Of a stretch of 43,538 nt of DNA, positions 25,126-34,281 are shown piece by piece. A program made the translations under genes and the position numbers. The DNA is from Candidatus Edwardsbacteria bacterium (GTDB lineage: Bacteria; Edwardsbacteria; AC1; EtOH8), in the NCBI GenBank assembly GCA_018821925.1, contig JAHJLF010000051.1, forward strand, positions 1 to 43,538, read 5' to 3'. Under the pieces are notes generated by a model. That model did no database searches. It worked only from the letters and a program-made list of their open reading frames with translations, and was not told where the DNA came from. Numbering within the stretch: position 1 is the stretch's first letter; each line of letters starts with the position of its first letter.

Positions 25126-26622
25126 ATGACCGATAGAAAAGAGATACTGGCCCTCTACGACATCAGCCAGATCATCAACTCCATCCCCGATTTCGAGGAG
25201 CTGCTCAGCAAGGTGATGGATCTGGTGATATCCACCACCAGGGCCGAGCGGGGTTTTATAATGCTGCGGGACACCCCCGGGGAGGAGATGTCGGTCAAGG
25301 TGGCCAGGAACCTGGAGCAGAAGGATATCGAGAAACCCGGAGAGATATCTCACACTACCTTGAACCAGGTGATGGAAACGGGGGAGCCTCTGCTGACCTC
25401 GGATGCCAAGACAGACCCGCGTTTTACCGGCTCCGAAAGCGTGATGCTGTATAATATCCGCTCGGTGCTGTGCACCCCCCTCAAAAAGCAAAACGAGATA
25501 ATCGGGCTGATCTACATCGACAGCCGCACCACCTCTAACGTCTTTACTGACGATGACAAGGCATTCCTGGCGGCCTTCGCAAACATGGCGGCCATATCCA
25601 TAGAGAATGCCAGACTGCAGGCCCGGCTGCGCCAAGAGAACCTGATCCTTAAAAAAGAGATCCGGCACCACTACCAGTTCGATAATATCGTCGGGAAGTC
25701 GGCCAAATTCATGGCGGCCCTTTCCCTGGTGGAGAGGGTGCTGGACAGTTCGGTGCCGGTGCTGATCCAGGGAGAATCCGGGACCGGCAAGGAGCTGATA
25801 GCCCGGGCCATCCATTACAACGGGCCGCGCCGCGAAGCCATGTTCCTGGCCCAGTACTGCGGGGCGCTGCCGGAGACCCTGTTGGAATCCGAGCTTTTCG
25901 GTTATAAAAAAGGTTCCTTCACCGGGGCCATCGCCAACAAGATAGGGCTTTTCGAGGAGGCCGACGGGGGCACCTTCTTCCTGGACGAGATCGGCGACAT
26001 CTCGCCCACCATTCAGGCCAAACTGCTGCGGGTGTTGCAGGACGGTGAGATGAGGAGGATCGGCGAGAACAAGAGCATCAGGGTGGATGTCCGGATCATT
26101 TCGGCCACCAACCGTAACCTTAAACAGGAGGTGGCCGAGGGCCGGTTCCGGGAGGATCTGTATTACCGGCTGAATGTGGTTACCATAGACCTGCCGCCGC
26201 TGCGCGAGAGAAGGGACGATATCCCCCTGCTGATCCATCATTTCCTGGAGAATTCCCAGCAGGCGGCGGCCAAGAAGATTTCGGATATCACCAGAGAGGC
26301 CAAAGATGCCATGACCGCCTATTACTGGCCGGGGAATATTCGGGAATTGGAGAACGTGATATCTTACGCCATAGTGATGGCCAAGGGCAGCATCATCGGA
26401 GTGGAGGACCTGCCTGGTTCGGTGCTGTCCCAAAAACCTGAGGCCGAGCCGGTGATTACCGGAAAAACCATGCATCAGATGGAGCTGGATTATCTTCTGT
26501 CAACGTTGAAGGCCTGCCAGGGGGACCGCAAGAGGACCGCCAACCAGCTGGGAATAAGCCTGCGGACCCTGCAGTATAAATTGAAAGAGCTGAAACAGGA
26601 CGGCCATGCGCTGGAAAAGTGA
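25126..26622 (+). CDS. GAF - sigma-54-dependent transcriptional activator
   Basis: 498 residues. An N-terminal GAF sensor (about 20-165) takes the place of a receiver. The sigma-54 AAA+ domain (about 185-415) has Walker A GESGTGKE (216-223), the sigma-54 contact loop GSFTGA (263-268; consensus GAFTGA) and Walker B GGTFFLDEIG (281-290). A C-terminal Fis-type HTH has RKRTANQLGISLRTLQ. It drives transcription from -24/-12 promoters in response to a ligand or partner bound by GAF. No -24/-12 site was recognised nearby. The 3' end overlaps the GT9 gene by 17 nt, tying the signalling and glycan blocks together. Confidence 0.94.
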   Translation: MTDRKEILALYDISQIINSIPDFEELLSKVMDLVISTTRAERGFIMLRDTPGEEMSVKVARNLEQKDIEKPGEISHTTLNQVMETGEPLLTSDAKTDPRFTGSESVMLYNIRSVLCTPLKKQNEIIGLIYIDSRTTSNVFTDDDKAFLAAFANMAAISIENARLQARLRQENLILKKEIRHHYQFDNIVGKSAKFMAALSLVERVLDSSVPVLIQGESGTGKELIARAIHYNGPRREAMFLAQYCGALPETLLESELFGYKKGSFTGAIANKIGLFEEADGGTFFLDEIGDISPTIQAKLLRVLQDGEMRRIGENKSIRVDVRIISATNRNLKQEVAEGRFREDLYYRLNVVTIDLPPLRERRDDIPLLIHHFLENSQQAAAKKISDITREAKDAMTAYYWPGNIRELENVISYAIVMAKGSIIGVEDLPGSVLSQKPEAEPVITGKTMHQMELDYLLSTLKACQGDRKRTANQLGISLRTLQYKLKELKQDGHALEK

Positions 26623-27703
26623 CTGCCGCTATTTTGCCGGGACCAGGCCCTGCAAACGTTCCCGGGAATGCTCCGGTTGCCAGAACTATCAGCCCTGGAA
26701 AGAAAGTTGCCTGATCATAAAACTGGCCGCCAAGGGGGATGTGCTAAGAACCACTCCGCTGGCCTCGGCCCTGAAGCAGCACAACCCAAATATGAAGATC
26801 ACCTGGCTGACCGATCACGATGCCGTCCCCTTGCTGTATAACAATCCGACGATCGATGAACTGCTTTGTTTTGATGCGGCATCCCTTACCCAGCTGTCGG
26901 CCCAGAGCTTCAAATGGATAATATGTCTGGATAAGGAGCCCAGGGCTGCGGCCCTGGCTTCGATCCTGGAAGCTGATAAAAAGACCGGTTTCGGCTGGGA
27001 TCTCAAGGGATACCTTATCCCGTTGGATAAAAAGTCAGGATATCTTTATGACCTGGGACTATCGGACCAGCTTAAGTTTCTGATCAACCGGAAAAGCTAC
27101 CAACAGTTGGTCATCGAAACGGCCGGGCTGAAATATATACACCAAAAATACCAGTATATCCCGACCGCAGAGGAAATACTCTGGGCGGGCGAATATCTGT
27201 CAAGATTGATAAAAAACAAACACCAGCTTCCCCTGATCGGTTTGAATACCGGAGTGGGCCGGGCTTTTCCCACCAAGGCCTGGGCCGATGAAAATTATAC
27301 CCGTCTGGCAAAGATGATCAAAAAGGAAAAGATCGGCCAGACTGTTTTGCTGGGCGGCCCGGACGAAAGGACGCTGGTTAAAAAGATTGCCAAACAGGTC
27401 CCCGGAACCATTGTCATACCGGCCGATCTTGATATCAGGCAGTTTGCGGCCCTGATATCGTTGCTGGAGGTGCTGGTCAGCGCCGACAGCCTGGCCATGC
27501 ATCTGGGGATCGCCCTGGAAAGAAAAGTGATCGCTTTATTCGGCCCTACCTGCCAGCAGGAGATCGATCTGTACGGAAGAGGGGAAAAGCTGTCGGCCGG
27601 CGTAGAATGCTCTCCCTGTTATCGGCAGTCCTGTCAGGATATTAAATGTATGGCCGGCATTTCTCCGGGGACCGTGCTGGCTGCGGTAAAGAGAAACTTA
27701 TAA
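26606..27703 (+). CDS. Glycosyltransferase family 9 (heptosyltransferase-like)
   Basis: 365 residues. It starts inside the end of the activator gene, with AGGA just upstream. After a cysteine-rich N-terminal tag (Cys7, Cys16, Cys22, Cys25), the GT9 core begins with SCLIIKLAAKGDVLRTTPLA, the counterpart of the I.k...iGD.i.t.P motif. The C-terminal nucleotide-sugar domain has PLIGLNTGVGRAFPTKAW, TVLLGGPDE and ISLLEVLVSADSLAMHLGIA followed by ALFGPT. GT9 enzymes add heptose or related sugars to LPS core or other lipid-linked glycans at the inner membrane. It opens the envelope-biosynthesis block. The acceptor is unknown. Confidence 0.9.
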   Translation: MRWKSDCRYFAGTRPCKRSRECSGCQNYQPWKESCLIIKLAAKGDVLRTTPLASALKQHNPNMKITWLTDHDAVPLLYNNPTIDELLCFDAASLTQLSAQSFKWIICLDKEPRAAALASILEADKKTGFGWDLKGYLIPLDKKSGYLYDLGLSDQLKFLINRKSYQQLVIETAGLKYIHQKYQYIPTAEEILWAGEYLSRLIKNKHQLPLIGLNTGVGRAFPTKAWADENYTRLAKMIKKEKIGQTVLLGGPDERTLVKKIAKQVPGTIVIPADLDIRQFAALISLLEVLVSADSLAMHLGIALERKVIALFGPTCQQEIDLYGRGEKLSAGVECSPCYRQSCQDIKCMAGISPGTVLAAVKRNL

Positions 27704-27705
27704 TT

Positions 27706-28599
27706 ATGAATTTTAGCGTAGGCATTGCAGCTTATAACGAGGCGGCCAATATCGGCAGATTACTGGACCGCCTCTTAGTATATCAAATGGATGTTTCCGG
27801 GCTGGCCGAGGTGGTGGTAGTGGCCTCCGGCTGCACCGACGGCACCGAATCCATCGTCCGATCATATGCCGCCAAAGACTGCAGGGTCCGACTGATCACC
27901 GAGTCCCATCGGAAAGGGAAGGCCACAGCCGTCAACCTTTTCATTGAGAATTCCGCCAATGATCTGCTGGTGTTGATGAGTGCCGACATCCTGCCGGACG
28001 AAGGGGCCTTAGAACTATTGGTCGGGCCTTTTGCCGATGCCCTGGTAGGGGTTACTGCCGGCAGGATCATCCCCCAGAACGAACGGACCAGCTTCATGGG
28101 CTTTTATGTGAACCTTTTTTGGTCACTTCATCATCGTATTGCGCTGAAGAGTTTCAAGGCCGGCGAAGCAGTGGCTTTTCGCAAGGTATTTGATGCTATT
28201 CCGGCCGATACTGCTACTGACGAGACCTGGATAGTCCAATTGGTGCAGGAGAGAGGATATTTCCCCAAATACATACCTCAAGCGGTTTTCAGAAATAGGG
28301 GGCCGGACAATATCCGCGATTTCCTCAAAGTACGCCGAAGGCATCTTGTCGGTTATCACCATCTGCTTAAATTGCGGCCCGACTGGAAGCTTCCCGACAC
28401 CATGGACAATTTCAAGGTATTGAAGCTTTTAAAAAATGAGGTATCGTTCAGCCCCAGGAACGTGATTTATCTGATTGGCTCCCTGTTCTTGGAATTATGG
28501 GCCAGGGCGATGGCTCGGTATGATTTTTATCTGGCCAAGAGAAACCCCTTTGTGTGGGATATGGCTGCCTCCACCAAAGATCCGAAGGGCAAAAAATGA
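27706..28599 (+). CDS. Glycosyltransferase family 2
   Basis: 297 residues. The start is ATG 27706, 2 nt after the GT9 stop; an in-frame ATG at 27646 lies inside GT9. GT-A fold: SVGIAAYNEAANIGRLLDRL, VVVASGCTDGTESIV, then the nucleotide/metal region VLMSADILPDEGAL, in which the usual DxD reads SAD followed by Ile-Leu-Pro-Asp. The catalytic-loop region has ATDETWIVQLVQERG. A hydrophobic segment near 255-275 may associate with the membrane. Its 3' end overlaps the radical SAM gene (ATGA at 28596-28599). Substrates are unknown. Confidence 0.88.
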   Translation: MNFSVGIAAYNEAANIGRLLDRLLVYQMDVSGLAEVVVVASGCTDGTESIVRSYAAKDCRVRLITESHRKGKATAVNLFIENSANDLLVLMSADILPDEGALELLVGPFADALVGVTAGRIIPQNERTSFMGFYVNLFWSLHHRIALKSFKAGEAVAFRKVFDAIPADTATDETWIVQLVQERGYFPKYIPQAVFRNRGPDNIRDFLKVRRRHLVGYHHLLKLRPDWKLPDTMDNFKVLKLLKNEVSFSPRNVIYLIGSLFLELWARAMARYDFYLAKRNPFVWDMAASTKDPKGKK

Positions 28600-29660
28600 A
28601 CCCCATCGTCGGACAGATACCCTACCGGATGTTCAGGGCCTGGGGCTGGCCGGTGGTCATGCCGCTGAACTACACCATTAGCCTGACTACCCGGTGCAAT
28701 TATCGCTGTGCCACCTGCCGGATATATCAATCAAATCTTCCGGAGATGGCGATTGAAGATTACCGAAAACTTTTTACATCACTGGGACGGTCGCCTTACT
28801 GGGTCACCTTCTCGGGCGGCGAGCCTTTCTTAAGAGATGATTTCGAAGATATTGTTGACCTGTGCTGCGGCATCTGTCGTCCCAAATTAGTAAATATCCC
28901 CACCAACGGAAGTATGCCCGATAGAACGTCAGTGGTCGTCAGGGACCTGGCCAACCGACACCCTAAGATAAATTTCATCATTAATGTTTCATTGGATTCC
29001 GTCGGAGAGGAACAGAACAGCATCCGAGGTAACAGGGATGCCTGGCGGAACGCCGTCTCTACCATCAAGGCCCTGAAGAAGGATCAGCCGGCCAATCTTC
29101 TGATAGGCATAGGTACGGTCATTTCGAAAAATAACCTGACTGGTTTTGAGAAACAGCGCTCGGAACTGGCAAAGCTGGGAGCCGATTCCATGGTGGCTGA
29201 GGTGGCCGAAAAGAGGGCGGAGTTATTAAACCAGGACCTGGATATCACCCCCTCCCCGGAAGAATATGAGCCAATAGCCGATCATCTGATCAAAGAGATC
29301 GACTTGAGCAAGAAGAAGGGTTGGGCCGGGATCGCCCAGTCATTTCGCCGGCAGTACTACGGTTATGTATACAGGATACTGCAGGGCAAAAGCGGCCTGC
29401 CCTGCTATGCTGGGTTTGCCTCAGTCCAGATAATGCCGGATGGGGCGGTCTGGGGCTGCTGCATCAGGGGTGACGGGATGGGCCGGCTGTCCGATCACGG
29501 CTATAATTTCAAAAAGCTGTGGCATGCGCCCCAGGCCCGCCAGACCAGGAAAATGATCAAGGCCAGACAGTGCGCCTGTCCCCTGGCCAATGCTTCATAC
29601 ACCAATATGGTGTTCGATCTTCCGACCTCTCTGAAAGTAATCCGGGATCTGATATTCTAA
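28596..29660 (+). CDS. Radical SAM protein with SPASM-like cysteine tail
   Basis: The start is ATG 28596, overlapping the GT2 stop, with GAAGGG upstream. 354 residues. The radical SAM cluster motif is Cys34-x3-Cys38-x2-Cys41 (CNYRCATC). WVTFSGGEPFLRDD supplies the GGE SAM-binding motif. The C-terminus has Cys270, Cys288-Cys289, Cys326 and Cys328, a SPASM/Twitch-like set that would hold an auxiliary Fe-S cluster. Such proteins modify peptides, sugars or lipids by radical chemistry. Surrounded by glycosyltransferase and methyltransferase genes and with no precursor peptide seen, a sugar or lipid substrate is more likely. The exact reaction is unknown. Confidence 0.9.
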   Translation: MNPIVGQIPYRMFRAWGWPVVMPLNYTISLTTRCNYRCATCRIYQSNLPEMAIEDYRKLFTSLGRSPYWVTFSGGEPFLRDDFEDIVDLCCGICRPKLVNIPTNGSMPDRTSVVVRDLANRHPKINFIINVSLDSVGEEQNSIRGNRDAWRNAVSTIKALKKDQPANLLIGIGTVISKNNLTGFEKQRSELAKLGADSMVAEVAEKRAELLNQDLDITPSPEEYEPIADHLIKEIDLSKKKGWAGIAQSFRRQYYGYVYRILQGKSGLPCYAGFASVQIMPDGAVWGCCIRGDGMGRLSDHGYNFKKLWHAPQARQTRKMIKARQCACPLANASYTNMVFDLPTSLKVIRDLIF

Positions 29661-29694
29661 CAATATTGATGCATCCACAATATTTCGTTTTATA

Positions 29695-30678
29695 ATGTCC
29701 CTGATCAAACAAACGGCCGCCATTATTCTGTGGCTATTGATAAATATTCCGCTGAATATTTTCATCTTTCTGGTATTTGTCCGGCAGACACTAGCGGTCC
29801 GCAAATCTAACGAGATAAAACCGGTGCCCGACGATTCCGATGCCCGGATCAGGCTTTTTGTGGAGAATAATCTTAGATATATGTCGCCCCGCGGGGGGGA
29901 CGAAGGCCTGGGTACGAAATACGAAAGGATTATGGTGGACGGCCTGCTGAGCCGGATAGCCGGGCAGTACGGAATAAAATCAGCCCTGGAATCTCCGGCC
30001 GACGGCATAACCGGAATTCCGGGTGCCAACAGCCTGGTGCTGGCCGGACATTTGTCCCGGCCGATGTGTCTGACCAATCCCTCCCTGCTGTTATTGCGGG
30101 AGGCCGAGGCCACCTGGCAGGGCAAGGGCTTGGGCGACAAGGTCTGTTTGTTTCAAAGCGGTGCGGTGGCATTGCCATTTTCTAATGGGAGCCATGAGCT
30201 GTCCTGGAGCTTCTGCATGCTGGAAAAGATGAATGATCCGGTGATATATCTAAAAGAGCTGTCCCGGGTGAGCTCCAAGATCGTTCTGATGGTGACCATC
30301 AACAATAACAACCTGGGAAATGCCCTGCATCGGTGGTATCACGCGATAAAAAAAGCTCCCTGGGACCACGGGAATATCGCTATGACCCAAATGGCCGGGA
30401 TGATAAAAGCCTTTACCAGGGCCGGGCTGGAGGTTCTGGAGGCCGGAGCGGTTGACGTTCCGCCCTCGATGGACACCCAGGACATGCCCCTGAAGGATGA
30501 TATCGACAGGATCGTCAGGCTGTTCGGCAGAAAATGGGAATGGGGATTGCAGAATAAGGCGGAAAATAAATCCGGCCTGCTGAATTTATTTTGCTGGCTG
30601 GAGGACAATCTGCCGCCCTGGTTCAAGAGGCTCAATTCCCATCATATATATGTCATCGGAAAAGTAAAGGACTGCTGA
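29695..30678 (+). CDS. Membrane-anchored SAM-dependent methyltransferase-like protein (degenerate)
   Basis: 327 residues. One N-terminal transmembrane helix (about 8-30, AAIILWLLINIPLNIFIFLV). The rest resembles class I methyltransferases: VALPFSNGSHELSWSFCMLEKMNDPVIYL matches the LPF.d.sFD.v......h..dp motif, followed by the final strands IVLMVTINNNN. The glycine-rich SAM loop (usually DxGxGxG) cannot be recognised around residues 85-105, so SAM binding is uncertain. It sits between two radical SAM genes. It could be an active divergent enzyme or a non-catalytic relative. Confidence 0.66.
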   Translation: MSLIKQTAAIILWLLINIPLNIFIFLVFVRQTLAVRKSNEIKPVPDDSDARIRLFVENNLRYMSPRGGDEGLGTKYERIMVDGLLSRIAGQYGIKSALESPADGITGIPGANSLVLAGHLSRPMCLTNPSLLLLREAEATWQGKGLGDKVCLFQSGAVALPFSNGSHELSWSFCMLEKMNDPVIYLKELSRVSSKIVLMVTINNNNLGNALHRWYHAIKKAPWDHGNIAMTQMAGMIKAFTRAGLEVLEAGAVDVPPSMDTQDMPLKDDIDRIVRLFGRKWEWGLQNKAENKSGLLNLFCWLEDNLPPWFKRLNSHHIYVIGKVKDC

Positions 30679-30687
30679 TAGATCATT

Positions 30688-31758
30688 ATGCCCAAAACGA
30701 AGGTTTCCTATCCCTGGGAAAATAATTATACTGTAGATCTGCTGAAGCGGTTTATATTTACACGGTATTTCAGCTGGCGAAAATTCTATAATCTGATGCT
30801 GGGGTTGGCCCAGAATTTTTTGCTTCTTGATAGGGCCTTGGCCCGGCCGGTAAAGATGATCATCGAACCATCCGACCGGTGCAATCTGAATTGCCCGCTC
30901 TGTCCCACCGGCCGGAGGTTGGCCGGCAGAAAAGAAACCAATCTCCGGCTCGAGACTTTTAAGAAAGCGGTCGATCCGCTGGCGCCTTATTTATACGAGA
31001 CATATTTATACAATTGGGGCGAGCCCCTGTTGAACCCCGAATTGTTCAACCTGGTCAAATACTGTTCCCATAGACGCATCAGGACGGTGGTCTCCACCAA
31101 TCTAACACTTTTTGAAAGCCGGATGATGAATTCCCTGATGGACTCGGGGCTGGATACCATGATAGTATCCCTTGACGGGGCATCGGCCGGCAGCTATTCA
31201 CAATACCGCCGGGGCGGGGATTTTGAGAAGGTCATAGCAAACCTGAAGGCCATCGCTGCCGAGAAGACAAGGCGGGGGGCCAAATACCCCCGCCTTGTCT
31301 GGCAGTTCATCGTGTTCCGGCACAATGAGACCGAGATCCCCCAGGCCATTGCCATGGCGAAACAGATGGGGATTGATGAGATCAAATTTATCGCATCTTT
31401 TGCTAAAATGGAGACCCTGGCTTATAATGCCGCCGATAAAAAACAAGAGGAATTGGAAGATTACCTGCCCCAGGACCACCGTTATCACTTGTACAACTCC
31501 AATAAAGGAGCCTCTCGAAAAGTTGCTCAATGCCCATTTCTGTGGAACCAGATAGCGGTGCGGACCGACGGAGGTATTGCTCCCTGCTGCGGTAGCTATC
31601 ATAAGGATGATGATTTCGGCTCTTTGTCCGACAGCGACATCATGGCCGTATGGAACAATGAAAAATATCAACAGGCCCGAAAAACATTGAGGACCAGGGG
31701 TTGGTTTAAAAGCCATACTATTTGTGACCAATGTATTATAAATGATCCCTACAAATAA
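30688..31758 (+). CDS. Radical SAM/SPASM domain protein
   Basis: 356 residues. Cluster motif Cys65-x3-Cys69-x2-Cys72 (CNLNCPLC), with YLYNWGEPLLNPE as the GGE-equivalent (here GEP). The C-terminal SPASM region has Cys282, Cys300-Cys301, Cys346 and Cys349. It is related to enzymes such as the AstB/MftC-like and sugar-modifying SPASM proteins. An AT-rich start region precedes the core. The next gene follows 1 nt after the stop. The second radical SAM in this block has similar architecture to the one at 28596 but low visible similarity, so they probably catalyse different steps. Confidence 0.9.
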   Translation: MPKTKVSYPWENNYTVDLLKRFIFTRYFSWRKFYNLMLGLAQNFLLLDRALARPVKMIIEPSDRCNLNCPLCPTGRRLAGRKETNLRLETFKKAVDPLAPYLYETYLYNWGEPLLNPELFNLVKYCSHRRIRTVVSTNLTLFESRMMNSLMDSGLDTMIVSLDGASAGSYSQYRRGGDFEKVIANLKAIAAEKTRRGAKYPRLVWQFIVFRHNETEIPQAIAMAKQMGIDEIKFIASFAKMETLAYNAADKKQEELEDYLPQDHRYHLYNSNKGASRKVAQCPFLWNQIAVRTDGGIAPCCGSYHKDDDFGSLSDSDIMAVWNNEKYQQARKTLRTRGWFKSHTICDQCIINDPYK

Positions 31759-31759
31759 A

Positions 31760-32896
31760 ATGCCCGATATATATCTAAAAAAAATCAAGCACATTTCGCA
31801 GTTCTCCGATTGGCTAAAAGAACTGCCTCTGTCAATTCCCAAAGACCGTCCGGTGGTGCTGAAGCCCAACCTGGTCTATCCCATCAGTTGGAAAAGCGGG
31901 GTGGTCAGCGATGTCCGCCAGGCGGGGATGCTGATCGAGCATCTCAGGCGGCTGGGTGTCAGTGACATTACCATCGCCGAAGGGCCGGGGCTGGGGGTTG
32001 ATCCGGTGGAGGCCTTTGAAAAAACCGGTTTTGGCGAACTGTCCCGCAAACAGAACGTTTCGCTGCTGGACCTGAACCAGGCCCCTCGCTATCAGGTGAA
32101 ATGGTATGACGGAGAGCTGTCGCTGCCGCTGATCTTCAAAGACGCTTACTACATCAACCTGCCCAAACTTAAAACCCATATCAATACTTTGGTAACTTTG
32201 GGCTTGAAGAATCAGAAAGGGCTTTTATCCTATTCCGACAAGAAGCGGTTCCACAAGAATGGACTGCACCGCCCGGTGGCCGAACTCTATAAACTGATCC
32301 GGCCCGATTTTACCATTTTGGACGGGTTCACTGCCATCGAAGGCGATGGGCCGCTGTTTGCCGGGAAAAAGGTCGGCCTCAAGGTCCTGATGGCCGGAGC
32401 CGACTCCCTGGCGGTGGATGCCGCCGGCTGCCGGCTGATGGGCATTGACCCGCTGGAGGTGGAACATCTGAAGCTGGCTTACGAAATGGGTCTGGGCAGC
32501 ATCGAGCCCGGTATTGTCGGAGATCAGTTAAAAGACTGTGCCAGAAAATTCAAGAGGCCCGAGATGGAGATGCTGAAAATGCTAGGCCTGCACAATCAAA
32601 GGACGCCCCTGGCCTGCAGTATGTGCGGGGGGGCGGCCCGCGAGGGGTTGATCTCCTCGGCAAAAAATCCCGGCAAGTGGGCCAGGAGCCTGATGCCGGT
32701 GCTGTGGCAGATGGCATTCGGCCGGATAAATTTCGTTTACGGCCAAGAGGCAGCCCTGCCCAAAAATCGCAAGAAAGTGATCGCAGTGGGGGACTGCACC
32801 CGGCATCTTAAGAATGATCCCAGCGTAATATGGGTGGAGGGCTGCCCGCCCTCGCCGGAGATGCTGGTGGAAGCCTTTGCTAAACTGAGGAAATGA
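31760..32896 (+). CDS. DUF362 family protein with cysteine tail
   Basis: 378 residues from ATG 31760, directly after the previous stop; ATG 31742 overlaps that gene and would add six residues. The DUF362 core shows VVLKPNLVYP, SGVVSDVRQAGMLIEHLRRLG, TIAEGPG, YINLPKLKTHINTLVTLGLKN and FTILDGFTAIEGDGPLF. The C-terminus has Cys286-x2-Cys289, Cys346 and Cys362, which could bind an Fe-S cluster or zinc. DUF362 proteins are often encoded beside radical SAM and redox enzymes; their reaction is not established. Here it lies between two radical SAM genes, so a role as electron donor or maturation factor for them is plausible but inferred. Confidence 0.87.
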   Translation: MPDIYLKKIKHISQFSDWLKELPLSIPKDRPVVLKPNLVYPISWKSGVVSDVRQAGMLIEHLRRLGVSDITIAEGPGLGVDPVEAFEKTGFGELSRKQNVSLLDLNQAPRYQVKWYDGELSLPLIFKDAYYINLPKLKTHINTLVTLGLKNQKGLLSYSDKKRFHKNGLHRPVAELYKLIRPDFTILDGFTAIEGDGPLFAGKKVGLKVLMAGADSLAVDAAGCRLMGIDPLEVEHLKLAYEMGLGSIEPGIVGDQLKDCARKFKRPEMEMLKMLGLHNQRTPLACSMCGGAAREGLISSAKNPGKWARSLMPVLWQMAFGRINFVYGQEAALPKNRKKVIAVGDCTRHLKNDPSVIWVEGCPPSPEMLVEAFAKLRK

Positions 32897-32906
32897 TTGT
32901 ATTGCC

Positions 32907-34280
32907 ATGGCCAAAGTAATGCTCTTGAATCCCCCGGGAGACCGGATCTATTTGAGGGACAGCTACTGCAGCAAGGTCTCCAAGGCGGCCTACCTGACTC
33001 CGCCCATCGACCTGCTGGTGATCAGCGGCTATCTGGGCGATCGGCATGATATTGTTGCTCTTGACGCCATGGCCGACAGGCTTACATTTGATTCTGCCCT
33101 GGATAAAATAATTGGAAGCCGTCCGGATTTTATTGTCTCGCTTTTCGGACTGGCCTCCTTTGTCAACGACATGGTTTTTTTTAAACTGATCAAGCAGGCC
33201 CTGCCAAGCGTCAAACTCATTGTTAGCGGAGACGCCGGGTTCGATGATACCGAAAAAGTCTTGAGGGAAAATCCTGCCATCGATGCTGTTCTGCTGGACT
33301 ATGCCACGACCGGGTGGCTTTCCTACCTGATTGGCGATGAGAAAAATTCTGTTGATATTGCCTTTTTATCCCAGGGAATGTATTGCTGCCGGCGCAGCCC
33401 TCGGGCAGAAGAGTATTCCGCGGGCATCCCCAGGCATGAGATCTTCCCTTATAAAAAATACCGGATGCCGTTTGCTCGCAAACTGCCATATGCCGGGGTG
33501 GTCAGCGATTTCGGCTGCCCTTTTAAATGCGACTTCTGCCTGATCGGCCAGCTACCCTATAAACTGAGGCCGGTGGAAGAAGTGTTGGAGGAGCTGGAAT
33601 ATCTCAAAGATTTGGGCATTAAATATTTTTCCTTTGGAGACCAGACCTTCGGGGTTGACCGGAAAAGGACAGCGCTTTTGCTGGAAGGGATGAATAAAAG
33701 AAAGATTGGCCTGCCCTGGGGATGTTTCTCCCGGGCCGATCTGCTGGATGACGAATACCTGAAGATTTTTAAGTCGGCTGGTTGCGACTTGATCATGATC
33801 GGAGTGGAATCCGGCAGTCAGGATATCCTGGACCGGCATCATAAAGGGATAAGGTTGGAGGATCTCCGGCAGGCTTTTAGGGATTGCCGCAGGATGGACA
33901 TCCGCACCCTGGCCACTTTCATTATCGGGCTGCCGGGTGAGACTAGCCGGACTTTTGAGCAGACCCTGAAACTTGTCCTGGAGCTTGATCCAGATTTCGC
34001 CTCATTCAATCTGCCGGTGGCCAAACCGCTGACGCCCCTAAAATCCCTGGCCGAAAAGGAGGGCTGGGATATTTCCAGCCAGGGCGATCAGTCAACCGAG
34101 GCCGGGGTGTTTTCAGGGGAACTGTCCCGAGAGATAATGAAACAGTGGCAGAAAGTGGCTATCCGGAAATTTTATCTGAGGCCGGGATATTTTCTTAAAA
34201 GAGCTTTATCTATGAGGTCTTTAACCGAATTAAGAATCAATCTCCAGGAAGCAGCCGGATTATTTTTAGGGGGCAGCTGA
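32907..34280 (+). CDS. B12-binding-type radical SAM protein
   Basis: 457 residues. The N-terminal part (about 1-135) has a cobalamin-binding-like Rossmann fold (KVMLLNPPGDR, DLLVISGYLG, FIVSLFGLASFV), but no clear DxHxxG is visible. The radical SAM motif is Cys204-x3-Cys208-x2-Cys211 (CPFKCDFC), with FSFGDQTFGVD, IMIGVESGSQDIL and TFIIGLPGET following as in the MiaB/B12 Elp3-like core. Class B members of this type methylate or rearrange unactivated carbons. The substrate may be a lipid or sugar from the surrounding pathway. It is followed after 1 nt by the Dpm1-like gene. Confidence 0.9.
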   Translation: MAKVMLLNPPGDRIYLRDSYCSKVSKAAYLTPPIDLLVISGYLGDRHDIVALDAMADRLTFDSALDKIIGSRPDFIVSLFGLASFVNDMVFFKLIKQALPSVKLIVSGDAGFDDTEKVLRENPAIDAVLLDYATTGWLSYLIGDEKNSVDIAFLSQGMYCCRRSPRAEEYSAGIPRHEIFPYKKYRMPFARKLPYAGVVSDFGCPFKCDFCLIGQLPYKLRPVEEVLEELEYLKDLGIKYFSFGDQTFGVDRKRTALLLEGMNKRKIGLPWGCFSRADLLDDEYLKIFKSAGCDLIMIGVESGSQDILDRHHKGIRLEDLRQAFRDCRRMDIRTLATFIIGLPGETSRTFEQTLKLVLELDPDFASFNLPVAKPLTPLKSLAEKEGWDISSQGDQSTEAGVFSGELSREIMKQWQKVAIRKFYLRPGYFLKRALSMRSLTELRINLQEAAGLFLGGS

Positions 34281-34281
34281 C

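Noticed and set aside
25114-26475. 453-codon minus-strand frame opposite the sigma-54 activator
   Set aside because: Antisense shadow. The plus strand encodes complete GAF, AAA+ and Fis motifs, and the minus-strand product has low-complexity composition.
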